Origin: Saprospiraceae bacterium
Lineage (GTDB): Bacteria; Bacteroidota; Bacteroidia; Chitinophagales; Saprospiraceae
DNA length: 41,080 nucleotides
Assembly (NCBI GenBank): GCA_019634045.1
Contig: JAHQWA010000583.1
Location: 1-41,080 of the forward strand
Direction: 5' to 3'
Below, piece after piece: positions 33,192 through 40,440 of this stretch (its first letter is position 1; every line of letters starts with the position of its first letter). The notes below the pieces were generated by a model. That model was not told the DNA's origin. It was given only the letters and a program-made list of their open reading frames with translations, and made no database searches. A program made the position numbers and the translations under genes.

Positions 33192-33941
33192 ATGGACCAT
33201 CAGATTGACATCATGGTAGTGGAAGATGATATGATCATTGCCGCTGATATTTCGATGCAGCTCACTCAATTGGGCTACAATGTGAGTGCCATCCTTCCCA
33301 AAGGAGAAGATGCCTTGGCCCAGCTACAGCATAGCCAGCCTGATATCATTCTAATGGATGTGGGATTGAAAGGGGATTTGGATGGTGTAGATACCGCTCA
33401 AGAGATTCTAAACAACTACGAAATCCCGGTCATCTTCCTCACGGCAAATTCTGATCCCGAGACCTTCCGCCGAGCCAAACACACCCGCCCCTTTGCCTTC
33501 ATCACCAAACCCTTCGAAGCCATTGATCTGGAAAGATCATTAGAATTGCTGGTAAGCAGGCTCACCACTGAAAAGGAAGAAACTAGCAACGCAGAGATTC
33601 AGACAACTGATCAAGGATCTTATATCCTCTCTGATCGTATCTTCATTCGCTTTAAAGAACGAATGGTAAAAGTTTTTCTAAATGACATCAAGTACATCGA
33701 AGCAGAACGAGCTTACTGCCGCGTCCATACCACAGACAAGGAGTATTTGATTACCCTTCCACTTAAAGCCTTTTCAGAGAAACTGGCTGCAGATCAGTTC
33801 CTCCGTGTCCACCGTTCCTATATGGTAAACCTTTCTAAAGTAGATGAGCTTGCGGAAGAATACGTAGTGATTGGGAAGAAGATGATCCCGGTCAGCAAAA
33901 ACTATAGAGAAGAAGTGGCACGTCGTTTGCGTACCATATAG
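33192..33941 (+). CDS. LytTR-family response regulator
   Basis: The protein has 249 residues. Residues 5-120 are a receiver with 'MVVEDD', phospho-acceptor Asp56 in 'IILMDVGL', Thr in 'FLTANSD' and Lys in 'FITKPF'. A linker leads to a LytTR DNA-binding domain (about 145-248): 'IFIRFKERMVKVFLNDIKYIEAERAYCRVHT', 'FLRVHRSYMVNLSKVDEL', 'IPVSKNYREEVARRL'. It is expected to be phosphorylated by the TPR kinase encoded just upstream. The 21-bp-spaced repeats at 30845-30878 are a plausible target, giving feedback or control of the divergent DUF2652 gene. Confidence 0.94.
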   Translation: MDHQIDIMVVEDDMIIAADISMQLTQLGYNVSAILPKGEDALAQLQHSQPDIILMDVGLKGDLDGVDTAQEILNNYEIPVIFLTANSDPETFRRAKHTRPFAFITKPFEAIDLERSLELLVSRLTTEKEETSNAEIQTTDQGSYILSDRIFIRFKERMVKVFLNDIKYIEAERAYCRVHTTDKEYLITLPLKAFSEKLAADQFLRVHRSYMVNLSKVDELAEEYVVIGKKMIPVSKNYREEVARRLRTI

Positions 33942-33979
33942 GCTGGTACACATTTCAATAAACCTGAAATTACTCCTAT

Positions 33980-34432
33980 CTAAGAAGCGCGATACTTATT
34001 TTCCGCTTCTGCTAAAAAGGCCAAACAGGCTACATCTTCCTCATCCACACTCGGAGATGCAGTAAACCATGCATCTAATATCTCTTTTGCTATGGCTTCC
34101 GACATCACACGCAAACTCATGGCGAGAATATTGGCGTCATTCCACTTGCGGGCCCCGCGGGCCGTTTCCGCATCTTGACAAAGCGCAGCTCGAATGCCCT
34201 TCACTTTGTTAGCTGCTAAACTGATGCCCGTGCCAGTCCAGCAGAAGAGGACTGCCTGATCAAAATTAGCCTTTGCTACCTGTTCCGCTACTTCCAAGGC
34301 CACCTTCGGCCACATGGCAGAAGTTTGAACAAGTGCACCAAATGCCTCAACTTCATGCCCCTGTCCCCGAAGATATTCCACAACGGCATCCGTAACATGG
34401 TTTTTCATATCGCTACCTACGGCTATTTTCAT
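33980..34432 (-). CDS. RpiB/LacA/LacB-family sugar-phosphate isomerase
   Basis: The protein has 150 residues from the ATG complementary to 34430-34432; an in-frame ATG at 34456 lies within a terminator stem. The fold signature 'MKIAVGSD', 'VLFCWTGTGISLAANKVKGIRAALCQDAETAR' and 'NDANILAMSLR' is that of the family that interconverts aldo- and keto-pentose or hexose phosphates. The catalytic Cys64 is kept. The His of 'GSDH' is Met, and the His usually preceding 'NDAN' is Trp97, so this is a divergent branch with probably a different sugar phosphate. It is in a sugar-related neighbourhood. Confidence 0.87.
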   Translation of the reverse strand: MKIAVGSDMKNHVTDAVVEYLRGQGHEVEAFGALVQTSAMWPKVALEVAEQVAKANFDQAVLFCWTGTGISLAANKVKGIRAALCQDAETARGARKWNDANILAMSLRVMSEAIAKEILDAWFTASPSVDEEDVACLAFLAEAENKYRAS

Positions 34433-34442
34433 GGCTTGCTTT

Positions 34443-34497
34443 TCTAGTAAAAACATCCGAAGCGCCCCTAGTCATTGCCTGGAAAAGCTTCGGATGT
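34443..34497 (-). terminator. Strong intrinsic terminator directly before the RpiB-like start
   Basis: Read on the minus strand, ACATCCGAAGC pairs perfectly with GCTTCGGATGT (34487-34497 and 34453-34463), followed by a T run. Only about 15 bases separate the T run from the ATG at 34432, leaving no space for a promoter after it. Confidence 0.85.
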
Positions 34498-34514
34498 CCT
34501 GCTAATAGATACAT

Positions 34515-35201
34515 CTAATCCGCCAAAATTTTGACTTGAATATCCTTGAAATGAACGGTACTGCCTGGGTCATGCCCCTGCAAAGCAAAAGTGCCACTAT
34601 CAAGCAACCGTTCGGCCATACCATCAGGTCGCTCCGGATTTTCCGGTTCTGTATAGTTGACTACTGTTTCCCCATTTAGTCTAACCTCGATAGTCTTTCC
34701 CTTCACAATGATATGTTGCGTAAACCATTCATTGTCCTTTGTTGGTGGCGCCTTTACATCATCAATGGCATACAAGCCTCCGGTTTTTCGCCAATCAGTA
34801 TGAGTGTTGTTCACCTGAACCTCATACCCTTTACTCGGCCACCCCTCCTCTTGAAAAGCAGTATGAAAGTAGATGCCTCCATTGGAATTCGGCATGGTCA
34901 TAACCTGAGCTTTGAACTCAAAATTCTTAAAGTTATGCTCCCCTACTGGGCCATCATAGAATAGGTGGGAACGTTCGCCATTGGCCACGATAGCCCCATC
35001 TTTAATGCTAAAGGTTTCATCATTCTCATTGACCTTCCAGCCGGCAAAGGTTTCCCCGTCAAATAGACTCACCCAACTGTCCTCCGCAGCAGGAGCGGGA
35101 GTGCTTTCTTCGGCCGTGGTTTCCTCCTTGGTATCGGTGCTTTGCCCGCCACAGGATAGGAGGAAAATGGATAGTATACAGAGATAAAGACTTGATTTCA
35201 T
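34515..35201 (-). CDS. DUF1080 (3-keto-disaccharide hydrolase-type) lipoprotein
   Basis: The protein has 228 residues. A lipoprotein signal ends at Cys17 ('IFLLSCGG'), followed by a Thr/Glu/Ala-rich linker to about residue 42. The DUF1080 jelly-roll domain covers about 43-226: 'WVSLFDGETFAGWKVN', 'NFEFKAQVMTMPNSNGGIYFHT', 'GYEVQVNNTHTDWRKTGGLYAI', 'NEWFTQHIIVKGKTIEVRLNGETVVNY'. The family is concanavalin-like; characterised members hydrolyse 3-keto-glycosides. It is a periplasmic or surface lipoprotein. A second family member sits at 38690. Confidence 0.9.
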   Translation of the reverse strand: MKSSLYLCILSIFLLSCGGQSTDTKEETTAEESTPAPAAEDSWVSLFDGETFAGWKVNENDETFSIKDGAIVANGERSHLFYDGPVGEHNFKNFEFKAQVMTMPNSNGGIYFHTAFQEEGWPSKGYEVQVNNTHTDWRKTGGLYAIDDVKAPPTKDNEWFTQHIIVKGKTIEVRLNGETVVNYTEPENPERPDGMAERLLDSGTFALQGHDPGSTVHFKDIQVKILAD

Positions 35202-35334
35202 GTTTTTCGTTTTTCGTCAATATGTAAGCTATAAAACTACGATTTTTTCGCTTTCTCCAAGAGCGCAATAGAACCTTACAAGCCTCCATCCGAGGCTAAA
35301 ACCCAAAATTAGACAGAAATTAAAATCCTTTTCA

Positions 35335-35342
35335 TAAGTTTG
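35335..35342 (+). promoter_or_regulatory. -7 element of the alpha-galactosidase-like operon
   Basis: TAAGTTTG exactly matches TAnnTTTG. It is 42 bases before the ATG at 35385; -33 box unclear. A 6-bp hairpin (AGCCTC/GAGGCT, 35281-35297) lies just upstream. Confidence 0.5.
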
Positions 35343-35384
35343 TAGGCCTGGCAATTGATCAAAACGAATAACCAATTCTCCAAC

Positions 35385-37559
35385 ATGTGTAAGCCTAAAC
35401 AAGTCTTACTCTCTCTTTTCTTGTGCCTAAGCTGTCTTAGCGTTAGTACTCAAAGCTCGCTCAAGCCAGAACCCAACTGGCCATCCTCCACAGAGAAGGA
35501 TTGGTTATTGGATGCCTCCCCTTTCCAAGCTGGTCTTTTTGCAGGAGGTTCACCGTCTACCATTAGTTTATCCAATGGATTGATTCGCCGCAGCTTCCTC
35601 CTCCAACCGAATCTCACAACGATCGCACTGGACAAGCTCGTGAATGGAGAAAACCTGCTTCGCGGGGTAAAACCGGAAGCTAGCGTTACCCTTAATGGAA
35701 AAACTTACAAAGTGGGTGGCTTGCAAGGGCAACAAAATTATGCCTTTTTGCGGCCCCAGGACCTAGCCAAGTTATCGCTAGATGAAGAAGCCTTGTCTTT
35801 TATTCGTTATGAGGTGGGTCCGACAGCGGCCCCGTTCTCCTGGAAACGCCTACGACATCACGCCAAGGATGCGGCCTGGCCTCCGAAAGGCACGCATCTA
35901 CAGCTAGATTTTGCGGGACCAAATTGTATGGTTAGTGTCCATTACGAGCTATACGATGGTATTCCCGTTTACAGCAAATGGTTAAGTGTGAAAAACACGG
36001 GCAAGGACTCCCTCCTGGTAGACCGTTTTACCAGCGAGATCTTAGCCGCAGTTGAATATGGCTCAGCAACCGAGACCCGAAAATATGGAATCGCCCCACC
36101 GAATATCCATGTCGAAACCGATTATGCCTTTGCTAGCTTCAATGCAGAAGACGCCAATCATCATGTCGTCCACTGGGAGCCTGATCCAGATTATGATAGT
36201 CAAGTCAATTACCTCAAACTCACCCCCTGCCTACTCAAGGTTTCGCCGGAAATTGGCCCCGCCCAGCAGATTGCGCCGGGCGGAACATTCACAAGTTTTC
36301 GCACTTTCGTACTACCCCATGACAGCTACGACAGAGAACGACAAGGCCTGGCCTTGAGGAAAATGTATCGGACCCTAGCCCCATGGACTACAGAAAACCC
36401 GCTGATGATGCATGCTCGTTTTGCAGATTGGCCACAAGTAAAGAAAGCCATTGATCAAGCGGCGGCAGTGGGATTCGAAATGGTCATCCTTACCTTTGGC
36501 AGCGGCTTCAACATTGAAGATGATAGTGAGGAATATATCCGTGAAATGAAAAGATATGCCGACTACGCTCGCAGCAAAGGTGTGGAGATTGGTGGATACT
36601 CCCTATTGGCTTCGCGAAGCATTAGCGCTGAACACGATGTGGTGATGCCCGAGGGGCAAAAGCCAACCTTCGGCAACTCTCCCTGCATTGGGAGTGAATG
36701 GGGAGAGGAATATTTTCAAAAGCTGTATCAATTTTACGAACAGACGGGATTCACACTACTCGAGCATGATGGCTCTTACCCTGGTGACGTTTGCACCGCC
36801 AACACTCATCCCGGCCATCGCGCGTACGCGGATTCTCGTTGGAACCAATACCAAGTAATTTCCGGTTTTTATAAATGGTGCCGGTCCCAAGGTATCTACC
36901 TCAACGTACCCGACTATTACTACCTCACGGGTTCCAATAAATGTGGCATGGGGTACCGGGAAGTTAATTGGAGTCTACCCAGGGCTCAACAGGTGCTCCA
37001 TACCCGCCAAAATATCTATGATGGAGCCTGGACCAAAACGCCGTCGATGGGCTGGATGTTCGTACCGCTCACAGAATACCACGGAGGAGGAGAAGCGGCT
37101 ACCATCGAACCACTCAATGAGCACCTAGATCACTACGAAAAAATGATTATTAGTAATCTCGGAGGAGGGGTACAAGCCTGCTATCGAGGGCCTCGATTGT
37201 TTGACACCACTGAAACGAAACGGATGGTAAGTGAGGCCGTAAGCTGGTTCAAGCAACATCGAGAAGTTTTAGAAGGAGACATTATTCACCTCCGCAGAGC
37301 GGATGGTCGGGATATCGATTATTGGTTGAATGTCAATCCTCAGGGGGAGGAAAAGGGGTTACTAATGGTCTTTAATCCGCTAGACCAAGCCGTTCGTAAA
37401 GAGATTGAGCTCCCACTTTATTATACCGGACTACGTGAAACCGCAAAAATCCGTCACGAAGACCAAAAGCCAGCAATGTATACTTTAGATCGGAGCTACA
37501 GGGTCAAATTACCTATAAATGTGCCGGCGCAGGGATATACCTGGTTCGTCATTGAATAG
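35385..37559 (+). CDS. GH36-like alpha-galactosidase-type glycoside hydrolase
   Basis: The protein has 724 residues from ATG 35385, which precedes a signal peptide ('VLLSLFLCLSCLSVSTQ'); an in-frame TTG at 35355 is rejected. An N-terminal beta-supersandwich (about 30-330) is followed by a TIM barrel with 'MHARFADWPQVKKAIDQAAAVGFEMVIL' and 'GFTLLEHDGSYPGDV'. Asp462 in 'EHDGSY' is at the position of the clan GH-D nucleophile. A C-terminal beta domain (about 630-724) ends in 'VPAQGYTWFVI'. GH36/GH27 enzymes release alpha-galactose or alpha-N-acetylgalactosamine; the exact subfamily and substrate are not certain. A sugar kinase gene follows with overlap or close spacing, suggesting that the released sugar is phosphorylated. 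Confidence 0.8.
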   Translation: MCKPKQVLLSLFLCLSCLSVSTQSSLKPEPNWPSSTEKDWLLDASPFQAGLFAGGSPSTISLSNGLIRRSFLLQPNLTTIALDKLVNGENLLRGVKPEASVTLNGKTYKVGGLQGQQNYAFLRPQDLAKLSLDEEALSFIRYEVGPTAAPFSWKRLRHHAKDAAWPPKGTHLQLDFAGPNCMVSVHYELYDGIPVYSKWLSVKNTGKDSLLVDRFTSEILAAVEYGSATETRKYGIAPPNIHVETDYAFASFNAEDANHHVVHWEPDPDYDSQVNYLKLTPCLLKVSPEIGPAQQIAPGGTFTSFRTFVLPHDSYDRERQGLALRKMYRTLAPWTTENPLMMHARFADWPQVKKAIDQAAAVGFEMVILTFGSGFNIEDDSEEYIREMKRYADYARSKGVEIGGYSLLASRSISAEHDVVMPEGQKPTFGNSPCIGSEWGEEYFQKLYQFYEQTGFTLLEHDGSYPGDVCTANTHPGHRAYADSRWNQYQVISGFYKWCRSQGIYLNVPDYYYLTGSNKCGMGYREVNWSLPRAQQVLHTRQNIYDGAWTKTPSMGWMFVPLTEYHGGGEAATIEPLNEHLDHYEKMIISNLGGGVQACYRGPRLFDTTETKRMVSEAVSWFKQHREVLEGDIIHLRRADGRDIDYWLNVNPQGEEKGLLMVFNPLDQAVRKEIELPLYYTGLRETAKIRHEDQKPAMYTLDRSYRVKLPINVPAQGYTWFVIE

Positions 37560-38661
37560 CAGGGACAAAATAGATTTACAGATATTTCAATCTAAGAATT
37601 TGGAAGTTTCAATCATTAATACCGTTTTCAAGATAGAGGGCCATATCACATCTGCTGCCCCTTTTGGCAATGGACATATCAATGATACCTTCCGCTTAAG
37701 CAATCAGGATAAAACTAAGCCAGATTACCTGCTGCAACGGATCAACCACTTGATCTTTACCGAGGTAGAACAGATGATGTTAAACATCCGTAGAGTGACC
37801 GAACATGTAAACCAACGACTCCCCGGCTCTACCTTGGAATTGATCGGTACAAAAGCAGGAGACAACTTCCACCGAGATAAGGAAGGCAACTACTGGCGAA
37901 TCTATCGCTTTCGCAAGGAGCTTCAATCCATTGATGTAGCTGAAACCCCCGCGCAGATTTATGAGGGAGCCAAAGCCTTTGGAAGGTTCTTATCACACCT
38001 GGCAGACTTCCCCGCACATACCCTGCACTACACCATCCCCCATTTTCATGATGTAGTGGTGCGCTTACAACAACTACAAGAAGCGATCGCCGAGGACAGG
38101 GTGGGACGAGTTAAGGAGGCTCGAGCAGCGATTGAATACAGCTGGGAGATCACGGAAATCATGCAACGCATACAAAAAGCGGGGGACAGAGGTGAAATCC
38201 CTTTACGGGTAACCCACAACGACACCAAATTCAACAATGTTCTACTCGATGAATCCGGCCGAGGCCGTTGTGTCATTGATCTAGAGACGGTCATGCCAGG
38301 TTATGTGCATTATGACTTCGGCGACGGTATTCGCACCACAGTGACCACAGCTGCTGAAGACGAAGCTGATTTAAAGAAAATCACAGTTGACCTCGATCGT
38401 TTTCAAGCCTTTGCACAGGGCTTCTTGGAGGAAACGAGAGATATACTCAGCCCGGCTGAGTTGCAATATCTACCGCTAGCAGGTCCTTTATTGGCTTATC
38501 TTATGGGAATCCGGTTTTTAGCCGATTTTCTTAGAGGAGACAGTTATTATAAAACTCATTTTGAGGGGCAGAACTTACAGAGAGCTTGCGCTCAACTGGA
38601 ATTAACTAAAAACCTACTGGCCCAACAGCAGGCCTTGCAGGACATCTTAAAAAAGGCGTAA
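37519..38661 (+). CDS. APH-fold sugar kinase (NahK-like)
   Basis: From the only ATG (37519) the protein has 380 residues and overlaps the previous gene by 41 bases. The first 20 or so residues merely shadow that gene, so a TTG at 37600 (353 residues) may be the real start. 'APFGNGHINDTFRL' and 'YLLQRINHLIF' open the fold. 'RVTHNDTKFNNVLLD' carries catalytic Asp235 (HxD....N) and 'CVIDLETVMPGYVHYDFGDGIR' the Mg-binding Asp254. 'GHINDTY' plus this pattern is typical of N-acetylhexosamine 1-kinases (NahK) and close relatives. Cytoplasmic. Probable substrate: a hexose or N-acetylhexosamine released by the GH36-like enzyme (inference). Confidence 0.83.
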   Translation: MCRRRDIPGSSLNSRDKIDLQIFQSKNLEVSIINTVFKIEGHITSAAPFGNGHINDTFRLSNQDKTKPDYLLQRINHLIFTEVEQMMLNIRRVTEHVNQRLPGSTLELIGTKAGDNFHRDKEGNYWRIYRFRKELQSIDVAETPAQIYEGAKAFGRFLSHLADFPAHTLHYTIPHFHDVVVRLQQLQEAIAEDRVGRVKEARAAIEYSWEITEIMQRIQKAGDRGEIPLRVTHNDTKFNNVLLDESGRGRCVIDLETVMPGYVHYDFGDGIRTTVTTAAEDEADLKKITVDLDRFQAFAQGFLEETRDILSPAELQYLPLAGPLLAYLMGIRFLADFLRGDSYYKTHFEGQNLQRACAQLELTKNLLAQQQALQDILKKA

Positions 38662-38689
38662 ATCCTGATCAACTTTTAAATTGAGAAAT

Positions 38690-39367
38690 ATGAATTACCT
38701 AAAAGCTTTATCCATACTGGCAGTCCTCGCACTTTGGAGTTGCAACAGCAGCAAAAGCTATTTGCTTTCTTCCGAAGAAAAGGTCGACGGCTTTGTTTCC
38801 CTCTTCAATGGCAAAGATCTCAACAATTGGAAAGGCAACAAGCAATCCTATCAGGTGGTGGATGGGAATATCAAAATCGTACCACAAGAAGGCGGCGGTG
38901 GTAACCTTTTCACCGAAAAGGAGTACAGCAACTTTAACTTCAGATTTGAATTCCAATTGACACCCGGCGCCAATAATGGTCTGGGTATACACGCCCCTCT
39001 GTCCGGGGATGCCGCCTATCAAGGTAAAGAGATTCAAATCCTGGACAATACTGCCGAAAAATACGCCAATCTTAAACCCTACCAATATCACGGATCAGTC
39101 TATGGCATCATTCCAGCTAAGCGGGGCGCTTTAAAGCCCGTTGGTGAATGGAACCAAGAAGAAGTGATCGTGCAAGGTTCTGCCATAAAAGTGATTCTCA
39201 ATGGAACGACCATTGTGGATGGAGACCTTAAGGAGGCTACTAAAGATGGGACTATGGACGGACGAGATCACCCCGGTCTCCAACGCACCAAAGGGCATAT
39301 TGGATTCTTAGGTCATGGCGATGTTTTACAGTTCAGGAATGTAAGGATCAAAGAATTAGGAGAATAA
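38690..39367 (+). CDS. DUF1080 (3-keto-disaccharide hydrolase-type) lipoprotein, second member
   Basis: The protein has 225 residues from ATG 38690, 28 bases after the kinase stop. Lipoprotein signal 'AVLALWSCNSS' ends at Cys18. The DUF1080 domain spans about 35-224: 'GFVSLFNGKDLNNWKGN', 'NFNFRFEFQLTPGANNGLGIHAP', 'GKEIQILDN', 'YQYHGSVYGIIPAKRGALKPVGEWNQEEVIVQGSAIKVILNGTTIVD'. It is clearly diverged from the family member at 34515, suggesting different substrates rather than a recent duplication. Likely in the operon that starts at 35385. Confidence 0.9.
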   Translation: MNYLKALSILAVLALWSCNSSKSYLLSSEEKVDGFVSLFNGKDLNNWKGNKQSYQVVDGNIKIVPQEGGGGNLFTEKEYSNFNFRFEFQLTPGANNGLGIHAPLSGDAAYQGKEIQILDNTAEKYANLKPYQYHGSVYGIIPAKRGALKPVGEWNQEEVIVQGSAIKVILNGTTIVDGDLKEATKDGTMDGRDHPGLQRTKGHIGFLGHGDVLQFRNVRIKELGE

Positions 39368-39381
39368 CGGCATTAAGGCTA

Positions 39382-39441
39382 GCTCTATACTTCCAAAGCT
39401 TCCAAGCGGTTCGACTGAGGAAAACTTTGGGCGTATAGAGC
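39382..39441 (+). other. Long two-step stem-loop before the amidase gene
   Basis: GCTCTATAC (39382-39390) pairs with GTATAGAGC (39433-39441), enclosing CCAAAG (39393-39398) paired with CTTTGG (39425-39430). No T run follows. It may separate the amidase from the sugar operon or act in its leader; the amidase ATG is 28 bases downstream. Confidence 0.5.
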
Positions 39442-39468
39442 AGCTGCCATCAAAGCATTCGCTGTATA

Positions 39469-40119
39469 ATGAGACAATTATATCCACTTATTCTCCTAGT
39501 CCTACTCCTCACAAGCTGCCAAGCCTATAAGGTCACTCAAAAGCCCATCACTTTTGATGAAATGAGAAAGCAGCTGACCCTGGAGTACCTGGAAGAGCAC
39601 TATGATCTTCAACAGAACGAACCGACCATTGACCCTAAAATGATAGTCGTACATTGGACGATCATACCGACTATGCAAAAGACCTTCGATGCCTTCAATC
39701 CTCCCACCTTACCTGCCTGGCGCCCGAAGATCAAGTCAGCCAGCGGCCTCAATGTTTCTTCCCAATATTTGATCGCTCAAGATGGAACCATCTACCAGTT
39801 GCTCCCGGATACCATCATGGCGCGTCACGTTATCGGACTAAATCATTGTGCCATCGGTATTGAAAATGTGGGTGGCGGAGATTTGCCTTTGACCAAAGCC
39901 CAACTCAGGTCCAATACAGCTCTCATCAAGCGATTGGCTAAGAAATATCCAATTGAGTACCTTATTGGTCATTACGAGTATCAAAGTTTCATTGGACATC
40001 CCCTCTGGAAAGAAACCGATGCCAACTATTTAACTCAGAAAAGCGATCCGAGTGCAAAATTCATGGCGAATCTGAGGCGGAAGTTAAAACACTTGGATTT
40101 TAAAGATATTCCGGAATAA
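39469..40119 (+). CDS. N-acetylmuramoyl-L-alanine amidase (Amidase_2) lipoprotein
   Basis: The protein has 216 residues. Lipoprotein signal ends at Cys17 ('LLLTSCQA'). The Amidase_2/PGRP-type zinc domain spans about 55-200: 'MIVVHWTIIP' with His62, 'VSSQYLIAQDGTIYQLLPDTIMARHVIGLNHCAIGIENVGGG' with His120 and His126, and 'YLIGHYEYQSFIGHPLWKETDANY' with His168 in the later zinc-ligand region. It cleaves the amide bond between MurNAc and the peptide stem of peptidoglycan, or a related amide. The lipid anchor would place it at a periplasmic membrane face. There is no obvious link to the sugar genes upstream. Confidence 0.87.
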   Translation: MRQLYPLILLVLLLTSCQAYKVTQKPITFDEMRKQLTLEYLEEHYDLQQNEPTIDPKMIVVHWTIIPTMQKTFDAFNPPTLPAWRPKIKSASGLNVSSQYLIAQDGTIYQLLPDTIMARHVIGLNHCAIGIENVGGGDLPLTKAQLRSNTALIKRLAKKYPIEYLIGHYEYQSFIGHPLWKETDANYLTQKSDPSAKFMANLRRKLKHLDFKDIPE

Positions 40120-40440
40120 TCCGTGCTTCCTCCATGCATATCGTTATCTAAAATCCCAGATTCTGGTAGTGCCCTGTGCTAATTTCCTTTTTACTGAGCC
40201 CACTTATTCCAATTCCCATTTATTTCCCTTAATTTCATTGATAACTAGCGAATTAAAGCAACAGCCAAGATGCTTTCGCAACTAGAGCAAGCAAATAGAA
40301 CAAAACGAAGAATTAGTCATAGGAATACCTAAGGTCACGCCCTTCTTTTCCTACTTGACGGTCATTTAGAACACCAACTTTCAACATAGAGGCAAGGCCA
40401 AATCTCATGGACTAGGCTTGCCCTAGAAACGCCCGATCGT
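40120..40440. other. Intergenic stretch, no gene seen
   Basis: These 321 bases hold no convincing reading frame, promoter pair or terminator. A 13-mer, GGACTAGGCTTGC (40409-40421), is repeated inside the next gene's signal-peptide codons (40471-40483). Confidence 0.5.

Noticed and set aside
39405..39420. T-arm-like 'GGTTCGACT' as part of a tRNA
   Set aside because: There is no acceptor, D or anticodon arm around it. It lies in the loop of a separate stem-loop.
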